Origin: an uncultured Candidatus Melainabacteria bacterium
GTDB taxonomy: Bacteria > Cyanobacteriota > Vampirovibrionia > Gastranaerophilales > Gastranaerophilaceae
Length of the DNA: 64,000 bases
Reading direction: 5' to 3'
Assembly (NCBI GenBank): GCA_947525005.1
Contig: CANNUY010000005.1
Coordinates: forward strand, 1 to 64,000
The notes under the pieces were generated by a model. It saw only the letters and a program-made list of their open reading frames with translations. It searched no databases and was not told where the DNA came from. The position numbers and the translations under genes are program-made. This document shows, piece by piece, positions 1 through 8,580 of the stretch. Numbering within the stretch: position 1 is the stretch's first letter; each line of letters starts with the position of its first letter.

Positions 1-13
1 GTGAAGGACTCCA
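1..13 (+). other. Possible 3' end of a plus-strand RNA gene cut by the window edge
   Basis: The first 13 bases end in CCA and are followed at once by a hairpin terminator, as expected for the tail of a tRNA whose body lies left of the window. The heptamer GAAGGAC recurs at 43-49 after the terminator. The identity cannot be read from this fragment. Confidence 0.25.
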
Positions 14-42
14 CTTTTTATTGATTAAGTATCAATAAAAAG
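14..42. terminator. Bidirectional hairpin terminator
   Basis: Perfect stem with arms CTTTTTATTGAT and ATCAATAAAAAG around a short loop. T-runs occur on both strands. It would end whatever RNA gene lies immediately to the left. Confidence 0.6.
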
Positions 43-103
43 AAGGACGGGGAAGAACCCACTGGGTGAGAACCCACGCCGACATTTCCAAAAAAAATGC
101 ACT

Positions 104-131
104 AAAAAAGCCACTCTTTCGAGTGACTTTA
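104..131 (-). terminator. Terminator-like hairpin left of the tRNA-Ser tail copy
   Basis: Stem CACTC/GAGTG with loop TTTC, extended by partly paired A and T runs. It sits immediately left of the first copy of the tRNA-Ser 3' tail, so it may have been the terminator of an ancestral tRNA copy. Confidence 0.4.
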
Positions 132-344
132 AAATGGAGGAGGAAGTGGGATTGTCTTGTTTGGTCGCGTTTAACGGGTCTACGTGTTTTGGTTATTGTG
201 ATTGCATCACAAAATCCAAAAACACTTCGCCCTCAGCTCCCTCACGCTCGAACCAAAAACAAAACTTCGTTTTGTGGTTCTCATCCTACTTTTCTCTATA
301 TAACAAAAAAGAACAGAGATGAACTCTGTCCTTTTTTATTAAAA
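131..344. repeat. tRNA-Ser-associated hairpin element
   Basis: It begins at 131-153 with an exact copy of the tRNA-Ser 3' tail as read on the plus strand. The body holds stem GTGTTTTGG/CCAAAAACAC (about 183-226) and a second strong hairpin with arms ending GAACC and GGTTC around ACAAAACTTCGTTTTGT (about 250-284). A terminator and the real tRNA follow. The body resembles the element beside tRNA-Leu at 22337-22480, sharing the CCTCAGCTC-CTC-CGC block and both hairpins. Open reading frames here are short, overlapping and unconvincing, so no gene is called. Confidence 0.55.
304..338 (-). terminator. Terminator of tRNA-Ser
   Basis: Stem ACAGAG/CTCTGT flanked by A6 and T6 runs, just downstream of the tRNA-Ser gene in its own direction. 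Confidence 0.6.
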
Positions 345-434
345 TGGAGGAGGAAGTGGGATTCGAACCCACGGTACCCGTGAAGGTACGACAGTTTTCA
401 AGACTGCTCCAATCAACCGCTCTGGCATTCCTCC
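345..434 (-). tRNA. tRNA-Ser (anticodon UGA)
   Basis: On the minus strand the acceptor GGAGGAA pairs with TTCCTCC and is followed by an encoded CCA. The anticodon loop CTTGAAA gives UGA, which reads UCA. A long variable arm (GTACC-TTCAC-GGGTAC) and T-arm GTGGG/CCCAC complete a class II serine tRNA. The discriminator position reads U, where G is usual for serine. A copy of its last 22 or so bases lies at 131-153. Confidence 0.93.
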
Positions 435-505
435 GTGCAATCGTTTGAATGTAAATTAATCATACTAAAAAGATATTTAAATGTAAAGTACTTTTTTAAA
501 ATATC

Positions 506-1294
506 TTAGACTAACCTCAAATGTCCTGTTGTATCTACTTTTTCTTTTAATGCTGATAATCTGTTTTCTACATATTCAGCATGTGTAGAATTTGGGTGAA
601 CCTTCAAAAACTTCTTATAATACTTTCTTGCATATAAAAAGTTCTTTAAATTATCAAAACATACTCCCAATCCAAAATATGCTCTATAAAAATTAGGTTC
701 TATCTTTAATATGTTCATAAATATTTTGATTGCGTCAGCATATCTTCCTTCGCATATCAACAATGCAGCTTTGTGGCTGTGCGCTTTTGTATATTCAGGG
801 TGTTCTTCAATTAGTTTGTCATAAATCTTCATTGCCATATCGTCTTCTTGAGCAAGTTCGTGTGCTAACGCTAATTGAAGTTGTACATCTAAATTGTTTT
901 TATCAATCATTATTGATTTTTGAAAACACATTATAGCTTTTGTTAATTCGTTTTCTAACAAATAACAAATCCCCATTTCGTAATAAGATGTAGCTTGTGT
1001 TTTTATATCTGAAGAATTAACTTCTAATGATTTTTGGAAGTTTTCAATAGCTTTTTTATAGTTGTTTAAGTATTTATAAGAAATTCCTAAACCTAAATAA
1101 GATTCAGTATTTGTGCGTTCCAACATAATTGATTGTAAATAACATGAAACAGCTTTTTTATATTCACCATTGTTTCTTAAGTCATCTGCCATAGTCATGT
1201 ATTTTAATGAATTTGGCATATTGTTGTTTTCTTTTAAACCATTTGATGCATTTGTCACGTTCAAAACAGGCGTAACATAATCGGATTTTTTCAT
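506..1294 (-). CDS. Tetratricopeptide-repeat protein
   Basis: 262-residue soluble protein of about six TPR units, with consensus-like segments such as YLGLGISYKYLNNYKKAIENF and YEMGICYLLENELTKAIMCF, after a polar, low-complexity 35-residue lead. No signal peptide or membrane segment is present. TPR proteins scaffold protein complexes; the partner cannot be read here. The ATG at 1294 was chosen because GGAGAGAGG lies eight bases before it; an upstream in-frame TTG at 1336 lacks a ribosome site. Transcribed divergently from the secreted-protein pair that follows. Confidence 0.75.
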   Translation of the reverse strand: MKKSDYVTPVLNVTNASNGLKENNNMPNSLKYMTMADDLRNNGEYKKAVSCYLQSIMLERTNTESYLGLGISYKYLNNYKKAIENFQKSLEVNSSDIKTQATSYYEMGICYLLENELTKAIMCFQKSIMIDKNNLDVQLQLALAHELAQEDDMAMKIYDKLIEEHPEYTKAHSHKAALLICEGRYADAIKIFMNILKIEPNFYRAYFGLGVCFDNLKNFLYARKYYKKFLKVHPNSTHAEYVENRLSALKEKVDTTGHLRLV

Positions 1295-1384
1295 ATATGT
1301 CCTCTCTCCACAATATAATTCTAAAATCTTTGACAAAAAGTTTTAACATACAAATGGTTGAGATTTTTTCTTTGTTATAGAGCA

Positions 1385-1420
1385 TTGGATTAATAACCAT
1401 AAGTATGGTATAAAAATAGT
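1385..1420 (+). promoter_or_regulatory. Sigma-70 promoter abutting the start codon (leaderless)
   Basis: TTGGAT at 1385-1390, an 18-base spacer, TATAAA at 1409-1414, then exactly six bases to ATG at 1421. No Shine-Dalgarno is visible, so the mRNA probably starts at or next to the ATG. Confidence 0.5.
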
Positions 1421-2248
1421 ATGAAAAGATTAGGGTTGTTATATGTATTATTAGCTGGATTAATAATCCCTCAAATGTATCTATCATCTTTTGGTACGGA
1501 GATACAACTTCAAAATGTCCAAAAGAGTTCATATAACCTTACTCCTAAAAAGCAAAAGATATCGGGTTCGCTTCTTGTGAATGATTATAAGGTTATGGAC
1601 GAACTTGTAAAACTTCAAAAAGAAAAAGATTTAGCTGACGTTGAAATGCTTTGGAAAGGTACAATCGAGAATAACAAGGTAATTGAGTTTGCGCTCAAGA
1701 AACTAGCGACTCCGGAGAGCCAAAGAAGAATTCATTCTTCGCTTATGGCAAAAACTCTTTCAGCTATTGTTTCTGGTGCGTCACTTGTTCCAAGTTTGAT
1801 AGGTTGTGATTATGCACTTCAAACAGGTGCTTATTCAGCAGGAAGGCTTGCTCAATCGTTATTGAATAGAAAAAATGTACCACAAGAAATACCTTTGACA
1901 GATACAGAACTTATTGAATTAGCAGGACTTGTTGAAAACCTTCAAGATAACCTTATTGCAACATATTATAACTATAAAAACGCTTTGATTATGATTAAGG
2001 AAACTCGTGAGCGAATTCTTTTATATGCAAAAAACTATGATAAAGCTCAAAAGAAAGGCGATGTGCTTGATTTGACTATCTCTTCAACACTTTATGATAA
2101 TATGATTATCCAAGAATACGAAGAAGTCCAAACAGCAAAAAAATACCACGCAGAACTTCAACGTCTTGCAGGAAAAACGGCTGTAGATAAATTAAACTTG
2201 TTCCAAGTCGATTTCAACGCAATCTTAGTTAAGGACAAACTAAAATGA
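1421..2248 (+). CDS. Secreted protein, first of a tandem paralogous pair
   Basis: 275 residues with an N-terminal signal peptide (MKR, hydrophobic to about residue 20). The mature part has a short MLWKGTIENNKVIEFALKKLA block, a Gly/Ser/Leu-rich central segment (about 120-150) and a helical C-terminal half (about 170-265) resembling the coiled-coil helices of TolC-type outer-membrane factors, though too short for a full channel. It overlaps the next gene by four bases (ATGA), so the two are translationally coupled. The family was not recognised; an envelope role is inferred from the signal peptide. Confidence 0.7.
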   Translation: MKRLGLLYVLLAGLIIPQMYLSSFGTEIQLQNVQKSSYNLTPKKQKISGSLLVNDYKVMDELVKLQKEKDLADVEMLWKGTIENNKVIEFALKKLATPESQRRIHSSLMAKTLSAIVSGASLVPSLIGCDYALQTGAYSAGRLAQSLLNRKNVPQEIPLTDTELIELAGLVENLQDNLIATYYNYKNALIMIKETRERILLYAKNYDKAQKKGDVLDLTISSTLYDNMIIQEYEEVQTAKKYHAELQRLAGKTAVDKLNLFQVDFNAILVKDKLK

Positions 2249-3117
2249 AAAAGTTAATATTATCAATACTTTGTATAATACTTTTTCAATCATACGGTTT
2301 TGCAATCTCGTATGAAGATTTGAATACTATTAAAGAACCTGCATATCGTTTTGGTACAACAGATGAAGTTGAAAACCCTATGGATATAAATACTACAATG
2401 GAAAAGAAGGCTGTAATGTCAGATTCAAGCGTTGAAGATGCAAACCTTACTTACGCTGATTTGAGTATAAAACGTATCTCAAAAGAGATATCACAGGATT
2501 TGCAAATTGATTATGATGAAATTTTATCAGATTTATCAATGCTATGGCAGGGAGCAGCGACAAAGAGTGATACAATAAAGTTTGCACTTTATAAACTTGC
2601 TAACCCAAATGAAGATAAACCTGACAAAAACTCTATCAAAAAAGTCCTATCAACTATTGCTAATATGTCAACTTTAATAGGAGCAGGAACAGGAAACCCA
2701 TTATTAGCGAGTGCATCACTTATCGGTGGAAATACGCTTGGTATTTTATCTCAGGATACAAAGGCTTTGAATTACAAATATACAAAAGTCGGTGATGCAG
2801 ATATGATTATATTGGTTCGCAAAATTGATGAGCTTCAACAAAAAGTAGTTGGTATTTATTACGATTATATGACAGCAAGAGAACTTTATAATATGCGCTC
2901 AGAGATGGCGAATAGACGTCATTATTACTATACCCAAACTCAAAATGGTTCAAAGGAAATGATTTTGATAGCTGATGCTTATTATCGTGAAGCACTTGAT
3001 TTGCAAAAAAAAGCCAAAAACAAATTTGCTGATAAACGTGCACAGTTAGAACAAATCGTTGGACCTGATACGTTTAAACAGTTTGAAGAAATGATTAACG
3101 CAAGGGATAAAAAATAA
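2245..3117 (+). CDS. Secreted protein, second of a tandem paralogous pair
   Basis: 290 residues with a signal peptide (MKKLILSILCIILFQSYGFA). It is a diverged paralogue of the preceding protein: MLWQGAATKSDTIKFALYKLA matches MLWKGTIENNKVIEFALKKLA, a Gly/Ser-rich central stretch follows (about 145-170), and the C-terminal helical region has matching ELQQKVVGIYYDYMTA and ENLQDNLIATYYNYKNA blocks. The four-base overlap and related folds suggest a hetero-oligomeric periplasmic or outer-membrane assembly. Function unknown. Confidence 0.7.
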   Translation: MKKLILSILCIILFQSYGFAISYEDLNTIKEPAYRFGTTDEVENPMDINTTMEKKAVMSDSSVEDANLTYADLSIKRISKEISQDLQIDYDEILSDLSMLWQGAATKSDTIKFALYKLANPNEDKPDKNSIKKVLSTIANMSTLIGAGTGNPLLASASLIGGNTLGILSQDTKALNYKYTKVGDADMIILVRKIDELQQKVVGIYYDYMTARELYNMRSEMANRRHYYYTQTQNGSKEMILIADAYYREALDLQKKAKNKFADKRAQLEQIVGPDTFKQFEEMINARDKK

Positions 3118-3133
3118 GATTTATCTAAAATTA

Positions 3134-3865
3134 TTATTTAACATAAACTGTGAAAACTTGTGCTGGAGTAATTTTTGCGTGACCACCACGAATGAATAAT
3201 AATAAAACACCTAGTCCAAAGAATGCACTGAACACAATAGAGGTTGGATATAACCATAGTGTACGATTAGCACCTGTTTTTGCTAGTTCTCCGTACATTT
3301 TGATACCATCTATTTCAAAGTTGCTGATTACTATATCGCCAGGAGTTCCACGCATATCGTTTGGTGAGATTGTTTCAACACGACCTTTTACTGTAGTTCC
3401 AGCTGGGTATTCTTTGTTATTTATTACGACAGGTTTTACTGTTTCAAATTCTACGTAATCACCTTCATCAATTTTGATAAATTTTGATGTTATTTTATCT
3501 TTTATTCTTATTTGAACAGGTGTCATACCTATTTTATCAATGACAGCTTCTTTTTTGCCGTAGACTAAGCTTTTGTAATTAGACTTAGGTAAAACTTCGT
3601 TTATTATCATGCGTTGGTTTAAAGATGTGTTTTTAGAATTGTTGTTTTCTGCAAAGTCGTCAATGATTATTGGTTTTTCTCGTTTTGTTAAAGGTATATT
3701 TTTTAAATTAGTATCAGCAAAGTCATCTGTGATATTTTTAATTATGTGTGCAGGATAAGGTTTTGTTTTGTCTAATGTTGAATCAACAAAATCATCATTT
3801 ATCAGTGCAAATGCAGGCATTGAAAGAATATTAAAACAAATAAACGATATTAAATACTTTTGCAT
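3134..3865 (-). CDS. Secreted membrane-anchored protein with DDF repeats
   Basis: 243 residues. A signal peptide (1-20) precedes three spaced DDF motifs at residues 24, 47 and 69, each followed by a small residue and an acidic or polar one. A beta-rich domain (about 105-205) contains YPAGTTVKGRVETI, and a hydrophobic segment lies near the end (about 208-228). GAGGTC precedes the ATG. It follows the M48 protease gene by 14 bases and probably shares its transcript with gatA. The beta domain could be OB- or SH3-like; no family is claimed. Confidence 0.65.
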   Translation of the reverse strand: MQKYLISFICFNILSMPAFALINDDFVDSTLDKTKPYPAHIIKNITDDFADTNLKNIPLTKREKPIIIDDFAENNNSKNTSLNQRMIINEVLPKSNYKSLVYGKKEAVIDKIGMTPVQIRIKDKITSKFIKIDEGDYVEFETVKPVVINNKEYPAGTTVKGRVETISPNDMRGTPGDIVISNFEIDGIKMYGELAKTGANRTLWLYPTSIVFSAFFGLGVLLLFIRGGHAKITPAQVFTVYVK

Positions 3866-3879
3866 AAGACCTCAATAGA

Positions 3880-4575
3880 TTAGTTATATTTAACACGTTT
3901 TTTAGAGTCTGTTTTAACTTTTTCTTGGAATTTTTCTCTATTTTCTTGAGATGTTAACAAGAAATTTTGGTAATAGATGTTATTTTTGTAGCTGTTATTA
4001 GCTAAGAACTCAGGATATTTTTTGTAGATATATTCGTATACTTGCATCATTCTTCTAGTAGAAAGAGGGTGAGATCTATGCCATTCAAATCTATTTTGTC
4101 CGAAACATCTGCTCATTACAACAATCATAGCAACAGGATTGTAGCCAGCGTTCACCATGAAGTCTATAGCTCTTTTGTCAGCTTTATATTCATATTTTCT
4201 AGGACGGAAAAAGTATGCCCAATCAGAGAATGTACCTCTTAGTATTCCATTATAACTGTCAACACCGTGAGAAATTTCGTGAGAAAGAACTGCTGCAATT
4301 TCATCATCAGTATCGAGCTTGTTAAGTAATCCTTTATAGAGAACGATTTCTCTATTAGTTGACGAAGTGCCTGCATTTTTTATATTGTGAGTATCAAAAT
4401 TGAATACCATACGTTTTGTAATGCTGTTTGAATTAAGGATATTGAACCCAATTTCATCAATCTTTTGAGTAACACGGCGTACTTCTGTGTTGCTCATATA
4501 TTCAGAAGATGATTTGGCACAACAAGGTAAGCCTATAAAAGCAAGCAACAACGCTAATAGAACAAATCTTTTCAT
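3880..4575 (-). CDS. M48-family zinc metalloprotease, exported
   Basis: 231 residues. A signal peptide (1-20, ending near LPCCA, possibly lipidated) is followed by the zinc motif HEISH within LSHEISHGVDSY and the downstream EYKAD segment supplying the third ligand. WHRSHPLSTRRM is the conserved RxHP region typical of BepA/LoiP-type periplasmic M48 peptidases. These degrade or chaperone misfolded outer-membrane proteins. Much smaller than BepA and without a TPR tail. AGGAGA precedes the ATG; it sits 28 bases after gatA on the same strand. Confidence 0.85.
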   Translation of the reverse strand: MKRFVLLALLLAFIGLPCCAKSSSEYMSNTEVRRVTQKIDEIGFNILNSNSITKRMVFNFDTHNIKNAGTSSTNREIVLYKGLLNKLDTDDEIAAVLSHEISHGVDSYNGILRGTFSDWAYFFRPRKYEYKADKRAIDFMVNAGYNPVAMIVVMSRCFGQNRFEWHRSHPLSTRRMMQVYEYIYKKYPEFLANNSYKNNIYYQNFLLTSQENREKFQEKVKTDSKKRVKYN

Positions 4576-4602
4576 ATATTCTCCTATGCTATATTTCTTA
4601 AA

Positions 4603-6081
4603 TTATACAGTTGCGCAAACGTCTGGTGCGATTTGTTTGTAGAAATCGTTTTCTTGTTCAAACTTGTGACCGAAGTTGAATAATTCAGATTCTTTCAACT
4701 GAGGAGTCATAATTTGAAGTCCGATTGGCATACCATCAGAATCAAAACCAGCAGGTACACTCATAGCAGGTATACCAACAAGGTTTGCACTAATTGTAGC
4801 GATATCAGTAAGATACATTGCTAATGGGTCAGCAGTTCTAGCACCTAAATCAAACGCAGTGTTTGGACAAGTTGGTGAGATAAGAGCATCTACTTTTTCA
4901 AAAGCAGCGTTGAATTCATCAGCAACAAGTCTTCTTAGTTGTTGAGCCTTTTTGTAATATGCATCATAGTAACCAGAACTTAGAGCATAAGTTCCAAGCA
5001 TAATTCTACGTTTAACTTCGTCACCGAAACCTTCAGAACGAGATTTGCAATAAAGTTCAATAAGGTTTTCAGGGTTAGCAGTTCTGTGACCGTATCTTAC
5101 ACCATCGAATCTAGCTAAGTTTGAACTACATTCAGCAGTTGCAAGGATGTAGTATATACCGATAGAGTATTTAAGTTTAGGTAGAGAAACTTCAACGACT
5201 TCAGCACCTAATGATTTATAAACAGCGATTGCATGTTCAATAGCTTTTTTAACATCATCAGAAACAGCATCTGTCATAAGGTCAGTTACTATACCAATTT
5301 TCTTACCTTTTAAATCATCGTTAAGATGAGCAGTGAAAGATTCAACAGGTATATTTAAAGATGTTGAATCGTGAGGGTCATGACCAGAGATAACTTCTAA
5401 TAACATAGCAGCATCTTCAACAGTTCTAGCGAAAGGACCGATTTGGTCAAGAGATGAAGCGAATGCGATAAGTCCGTATCTAGAAACACGACCGTAGGTT
5501 GGTTTCATACCAACAAGTCCACAGAAACTAGCAGGAAGACGGATACTTCCACCTGTATCAGAGCCAAGAGCAAGAGTTGCTTCGCATGCTGCAACTGATG
5601 CAGCAGAGCCACCAGAAGAACCACCAGGAACTTTGTTTAAGTTCCAAGGATTGTGAACTTTTTTGAATGCTGAGTTTTCGTTTGATGAACCCATAGCAAA
5701 TTCATCAAGGTTAGCTTTTCCAACAATAGGGATACCGTTATCAAGTAATTTTTGAGTAACAGTAGCATTGTATGGAGATACAAAGTTTTCTAGGATTTTG
5801 CTAGATGCTGTTGTTTTAGAACCGATAAGATTCATGTTATCTTTAAGAGCTAAAGGAACACCAGCTAAAAGTGGTAATTTTTCACCATTTGCAACCATTG
5901 AATCAACTTTTTTAGCTGTTTCAAGAGCTATTTCATTGGTTACAGAATTGAATGCACCAATTTTTTCATCAACATCATTTATTCTAGATAGAGAAGCTTG
6001 TGTCAATTCTGTAGCAGTAATTTCTTTGTTTGCTATCATTCTGCTTTGTTCAGCAGCTGTCTTTTTTAATATTTCTTGCAT
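4603..6081 (-). CDS. gatA: Glutamyl/aspartyl-tRNA amidotransferase subunit A
   Basis: 492 residues, normal for GatA. It is the glutaminase subunit of GatCAB, which converts Glu-tRNA(Gln) (and often Asp-tRNA(Asn)) to the amidated form. The amidase triad is visible: Lys in PLALKDN, the cis-Ser and nucleophilic Ser in the GGSSGGSAAS and GSDTGGSIR blocks. The active-site ring continues in PTYGRVSRYG. GAGGTG precedes the ATG. gatB and gatC are not in the window. It appears to lead an operon with the M48 and DDF-repeat genes. Confidence 0.97.
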   Translation of the reverse strand: MQEILKKTAAEQSRMIANKEITATELTQASLSRINDVDEKIGAFNSVTNEIALETAKKVDSMVANGEKLPLLAGVPLALKDNMNLIGSKTTASSKILENFVSPYNATVTQKLLDNGIPIVGKANLDEFAMGSSNENSAFKKVHNPWNLNKVPGGSSGGSAASVAACEATLALGSDTGGSIRLPASFCGLVGMKPTYGRVSRYGLIAFASSLDQIGPFARTVEDAAMLLEVISGHDPHDSTSLNIPVESFTAHLNDDLKGKKIGIVTDLMTDAVSDDVKKAIEHAIAVYKSLGAEVVEVSLPKLKYSIGIYYILATAECSSNLARFDGVRYGHRTANPENLIELYCKSRSEGFGDEVKRRIMLGTYALSSGYYDAYYKKAQQLRRLVADEFNAAFEKVDALISPTCPNTAFDLGARTADPLAMYLTDIATISANLVGIPAMSVPAGFDSDGMPIGLQIMTPQLKESELFNFGHKFEQENDFYKQIAPDVCATV

Positions 6082-6216
6082 TGTTCACCTCATATAATAT
6101 AATTATTGATTAAATTATATCAAAAACAAATGTTATTTAAAAGTTTTACTTGAAAATATTTTTATTTTGATATAAAATTGATGTGCGAGGTAACTCGTAA
6201 AAATTGAATAGAGCGT

Positions 6217-6289
6217 GCGGAAGTAGCTCAGTTGGTAGAGTATCTGCCTTCCAAGCAGACTGTCGCGAGTTCGAGTCTCGTCTTCCGCT
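6217..6289 (+). tRNA. tRNA-Gly (anticodon UCC)
   Basis: Acceptor GCGGAAG pairs with CTTCCGC, discriminator U. The D-arm is GCTCAGTTGGTAGAGT, the anticodon loop CTTCCAA reads GGA/GGG codons, and the T-arm is GCGAG/CTCGT around TTCGAGT. CCA is not encoded. Confidence 0.95.
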
Positions 6290-6327
6290 AATTAAAAAAG
6301 ACTGATTAACATCAGTCTTTTTTAATT
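6290..6327. terminator. Terminator of tRNA-Gly
   Basis: A near-perfect 16-base stem (AATTAAAAAAGACTGA and its complement) closed by a short loop. U-rich on both strands, so it may also serve the convergent gene. Confidence 0.75.
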
Positions 6328-6365
6328 TTGTAAAGAAAGAGATGATAACTCGCAAAAAAAGTTTT

Positions 6366-7679
6366 TTATAATCCTAATGCATATTGATAAATTTCGCCGA
6401 CCTTTTGATTATATTTTCTTGCATCGTCTTTTGAAAACAAGTTTTCCCAATGGCTTTTTGCAGTTCCGTCAACCGAAAACGTTGGATTTGTCATCATAAG
6501 TTTATGAGTAGACGTGTCATATCTCAACGGAAACAAATCTTCCATTTGAGAAAAACTCGCCAATTTATCACTTGGATATTCATACGCTAACAAACAATTA
6601 TGTAATCTAGAAATTCTATCCTCATAACGTCTGCCACCCTCATCATTATCGTTAGAAACCTCTAGTCCAGGTGCATAAACTTTATCATACTTGAATTTTA
6701 TAGACCAATTTTTAACCTCATCATAATTATCAGGATTGATGAACCCCGTCCCTGAATTCAACCCTAAATTCTTATATCTTTCAAAATCGTCTGTGCTTTT
6801 TTCTCCAACAAAGCTCAACGTAGTTTTTTCACTACGTTTTCGTATCTCATGTATAATATATTGCATTTGAGCATATTCAGGAATCGCCCCAACTCCTGTA
6901 TAATTTCCCATGTCGTAATTGCCGATATGTTTTGCGCTATCAATAAAAAATGCTTCAAATCCTAATTTTGCAAGTTTTACGTGTTCTTCAATAAATAATT
7001 CTTCGTGTTCCTTATTTCTCCAAGAAAAAATTTCGTCCTCACTTCCATAATGAGCAATTTTTATTTGGTCAGCAGAAATAACAGTCCTAATCCCTGTTTT
7101 CAATCCTCGAATGTGCGCAAGGTCATTGAAAAACCTTATTTGTTCGTCAGCCGTTAATTTATCAGCATTTTTATAATCTATTATATTTAGACTATATCCC
7201 TTATTGAGTTCAATTCCATAAATTGAATTTTCTTCAAATACACTTTTATTGTATCCGTCACCATATATATTAGGAAAAATTTGAGATAATATGACACAAT
7301 TTGCCCAACTTTTAGCAGAAGGTGGAATTGCAGGCAATAGTTTTATCGTACTTATCAAACCGTTTCTACATGAGTTTTCTTTCATCTCTGCAATAGCACG
7401 ATTATTTATCTCTATATAATTAGCATGTCTTCCCCAATTATCCCCATAATTTGGAGTTTTTATATTTATAGGAAATTCTTTATAAAAATAGTTACATTCA
7501 CATAATGAAAGAATTGATTCTATAGCTTTTTTAAGGCTTCTTGTAAGAAGTTCTGACGGTAGAATATTAGATAGCCATTTTTTGTTACCTGAGGACATTA
7601 GATAGTTTTCTACAAATTTGTCATAATGCAGGTTTTGATTATAGTTATAGGTTTTTAAAACTTTATTTATAAGGCTCAT
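6366..7679 (-). CDS. Putative GH13-like TIM-barrel protein
   Basis: 437 residues, cytosolic. GFEAFFIDSAKHI (about 240-252) resembles alpha-amylase region II with Asp247 as candidate nucleophile, and LSFVGEKSTDD resembles region III with Glu293 as candidate acid/base. The Arg normally two residues before the nucleophile is Phe here. GLKTGIRTVISADQIK could be an earlier strand. A distant alpha-amylase-superfamily hydrolase or transferase is inferred; a different TIM-barrel family, or an inactive member, remains possible. It stands alone, convergent with tRNA-Gly. Confidence 0.5.
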   Translation of the reverse strand: MSLINKVLKTYNYNQNLHYDKFVENYLMSSGNKKWLSNILPSELLTRSLKKAIESILSLCECNYFYKEFPINIKTPNYGDNWGRHANYIEINNRAIAEMKENSCRNGLISTIKLLPAIPPSAKSWANCVILSQIFPNIYGDGYNKSVFEENSIYGIELNKGYSLNIIDYKNADKLTADEQIRFFNDLAHIRGLKTGIRTVISADQIKIAHYGSEDEIFSWRNKEHEELFIEEHVKLAKLGFEAFFIDSAKHIGNYDMGNYTGVGAIPEYAQMQYIIHEIRKRSEKTTLSFVGEKSTDDFERYKNLGLNSGTGFINPDNYDEVKNWSIKFKYDKVYAPGLEVSNDNDEGGRRYEDRISRLHNCLLAYEYPSDKLASFSQMEDLFPLRYDTSTHKLMMTNPTFSVDGTAKSHWENLFSKDDARKYNQKVGEIYQYALGL

Positions 7680-7805
7680 AATTGAGTATAGTTTGATAAA
7701 ATAGAAAATTTAATCTCTAATTGGGTATAAAATTTTGACTTTATAAAAAAAATAGTTAAAAGAATAGTAAGTTCATCTAAATAGATGAAAAATATCGAAA
7801 CAGTT

Positions 7806-7833
7806 TAAAGTTGACTTTAATTTGTGTCGATAA
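7806..7833 (+). promoter_or_regulatory. Sigma-28-type promoter of the flagellar rod operon
   Basis: TAAA at 7806-7809 (within TAAAGTT), a 16-base spacer, then GTCGATAA at 7826-7833. The FliA consensus is TAAAGTTT-N11-GCCGATAA. It lies 35 bases before the first rod gene. Confidence 0.65.
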
Positions 7834-7868
7834 GTGTAGAAACGGTTTAACTAACGAGTGAGGTACAG

Positions 7869-8567
7869 ATGAAAATAAGTACAGGTATCAGGTATTGTGA
7901 ACCAGGTATAAGAGCATCAATAAGAGCAATGCAGGTTTCTAATGAACTTCTTGGCATAACCAATGAGAACGTATCAGGGTTTGATAAAGTTGGTTATCAA
8001 AGAAAAGATGCTGTTGTATCTTCTTTTACAGAGTATCTTGGTGTTCATGGTGTTTCAACAAACATTGATGAAAGAGTTGGGCGTATTCAGGCATCAGAAA
8101 GACCGTTGGATATTGCTTTAGCAAACAAAGGCTATTTCCAAATCGAAACTAAAAATGGTGTGAAGATGACAAGAGACGGACGTTTTAAGCTTGATAAAGA
8201 CGGCAACTTATTGAACCTTGATGACGGCAAAGTATTGTCTGATGCAGGTGTTCCGATTAAATTACCATTTTTACCAAAAGATTTGAATGAGATTAAAGTC
8301 GATAATAAAGGTAGAGTATGTATATTTAACGAAAAAGAACGTAAACTTAATTATGTAGCGACATTAGGTGTCGTTGATTCAAACGGTATGGCAGTAATGC
8401 GACCTGATGTAAAACAAGGTTACAACGAGTATTCAAACGTATCTTTGCAGAATGAATTTTTAGCAGTTATGCCAACTGTTAGAGCTTTTGAAGCGAATAG
8501 ACAAATCTTTATTATGCAAAATACGAATTTGCAAAAAGCGATAAGCCAATTAGGTTCAGCATCATAG
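7869..8567 (+). CDS. Flagellar rod protein, FlgF/FlgG type
   Basis: 232 residues of the hook-basal-body family. The N-terminal helix region (ASIRAMQVSNELLGITNENVSG) is the rod-family Asn-rich motif. A central domain follows with RPLDIALANKGYFQIE and TRDGRFKLDKDGNL, which are hallmark blocks of FlgE/F/G. The C-terminal helix YSNVSLQNEFLAVMPTVRAFEANRQIF completes the D0 coiled coil. It would form part of the axial rod between MS ring and hook. First gene of a four-gene rod operon; GTGAGGTAC precedes ATG. Confidence 0.9.
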   Translation: MKISTGIRYCEPGIRASIRAMQVSNELLGITNENVSGFDKVGYQRKDAVVSSFTEYLGVHGVSTNIDERVGRIQASERPLDIALANKGYFQIETKNGVKMTRDGRFKLDKDGNLLNLDDGKVLSDAGVPIKLPFLPKDLNEIKVDNKGRVCIFNEKERKLNYVATLGVVDSNGMAVMRPDVKQGYNEYSNVSLQNEFLAVMPTVRAFEANRQIFIMQNTNLQKAISQLGSAS

Positions 8568-8580
8568 GAGGACTTGAATT

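Noticed and set aside
66..383. 105-aa open frame across the tRNA-Ser region
   Set aside because: It reads through the hairpin element and the tRNA itself, has no ribosome site, and its sequence is Arg/Lys-rich noise; the RNA features explain the DNA.
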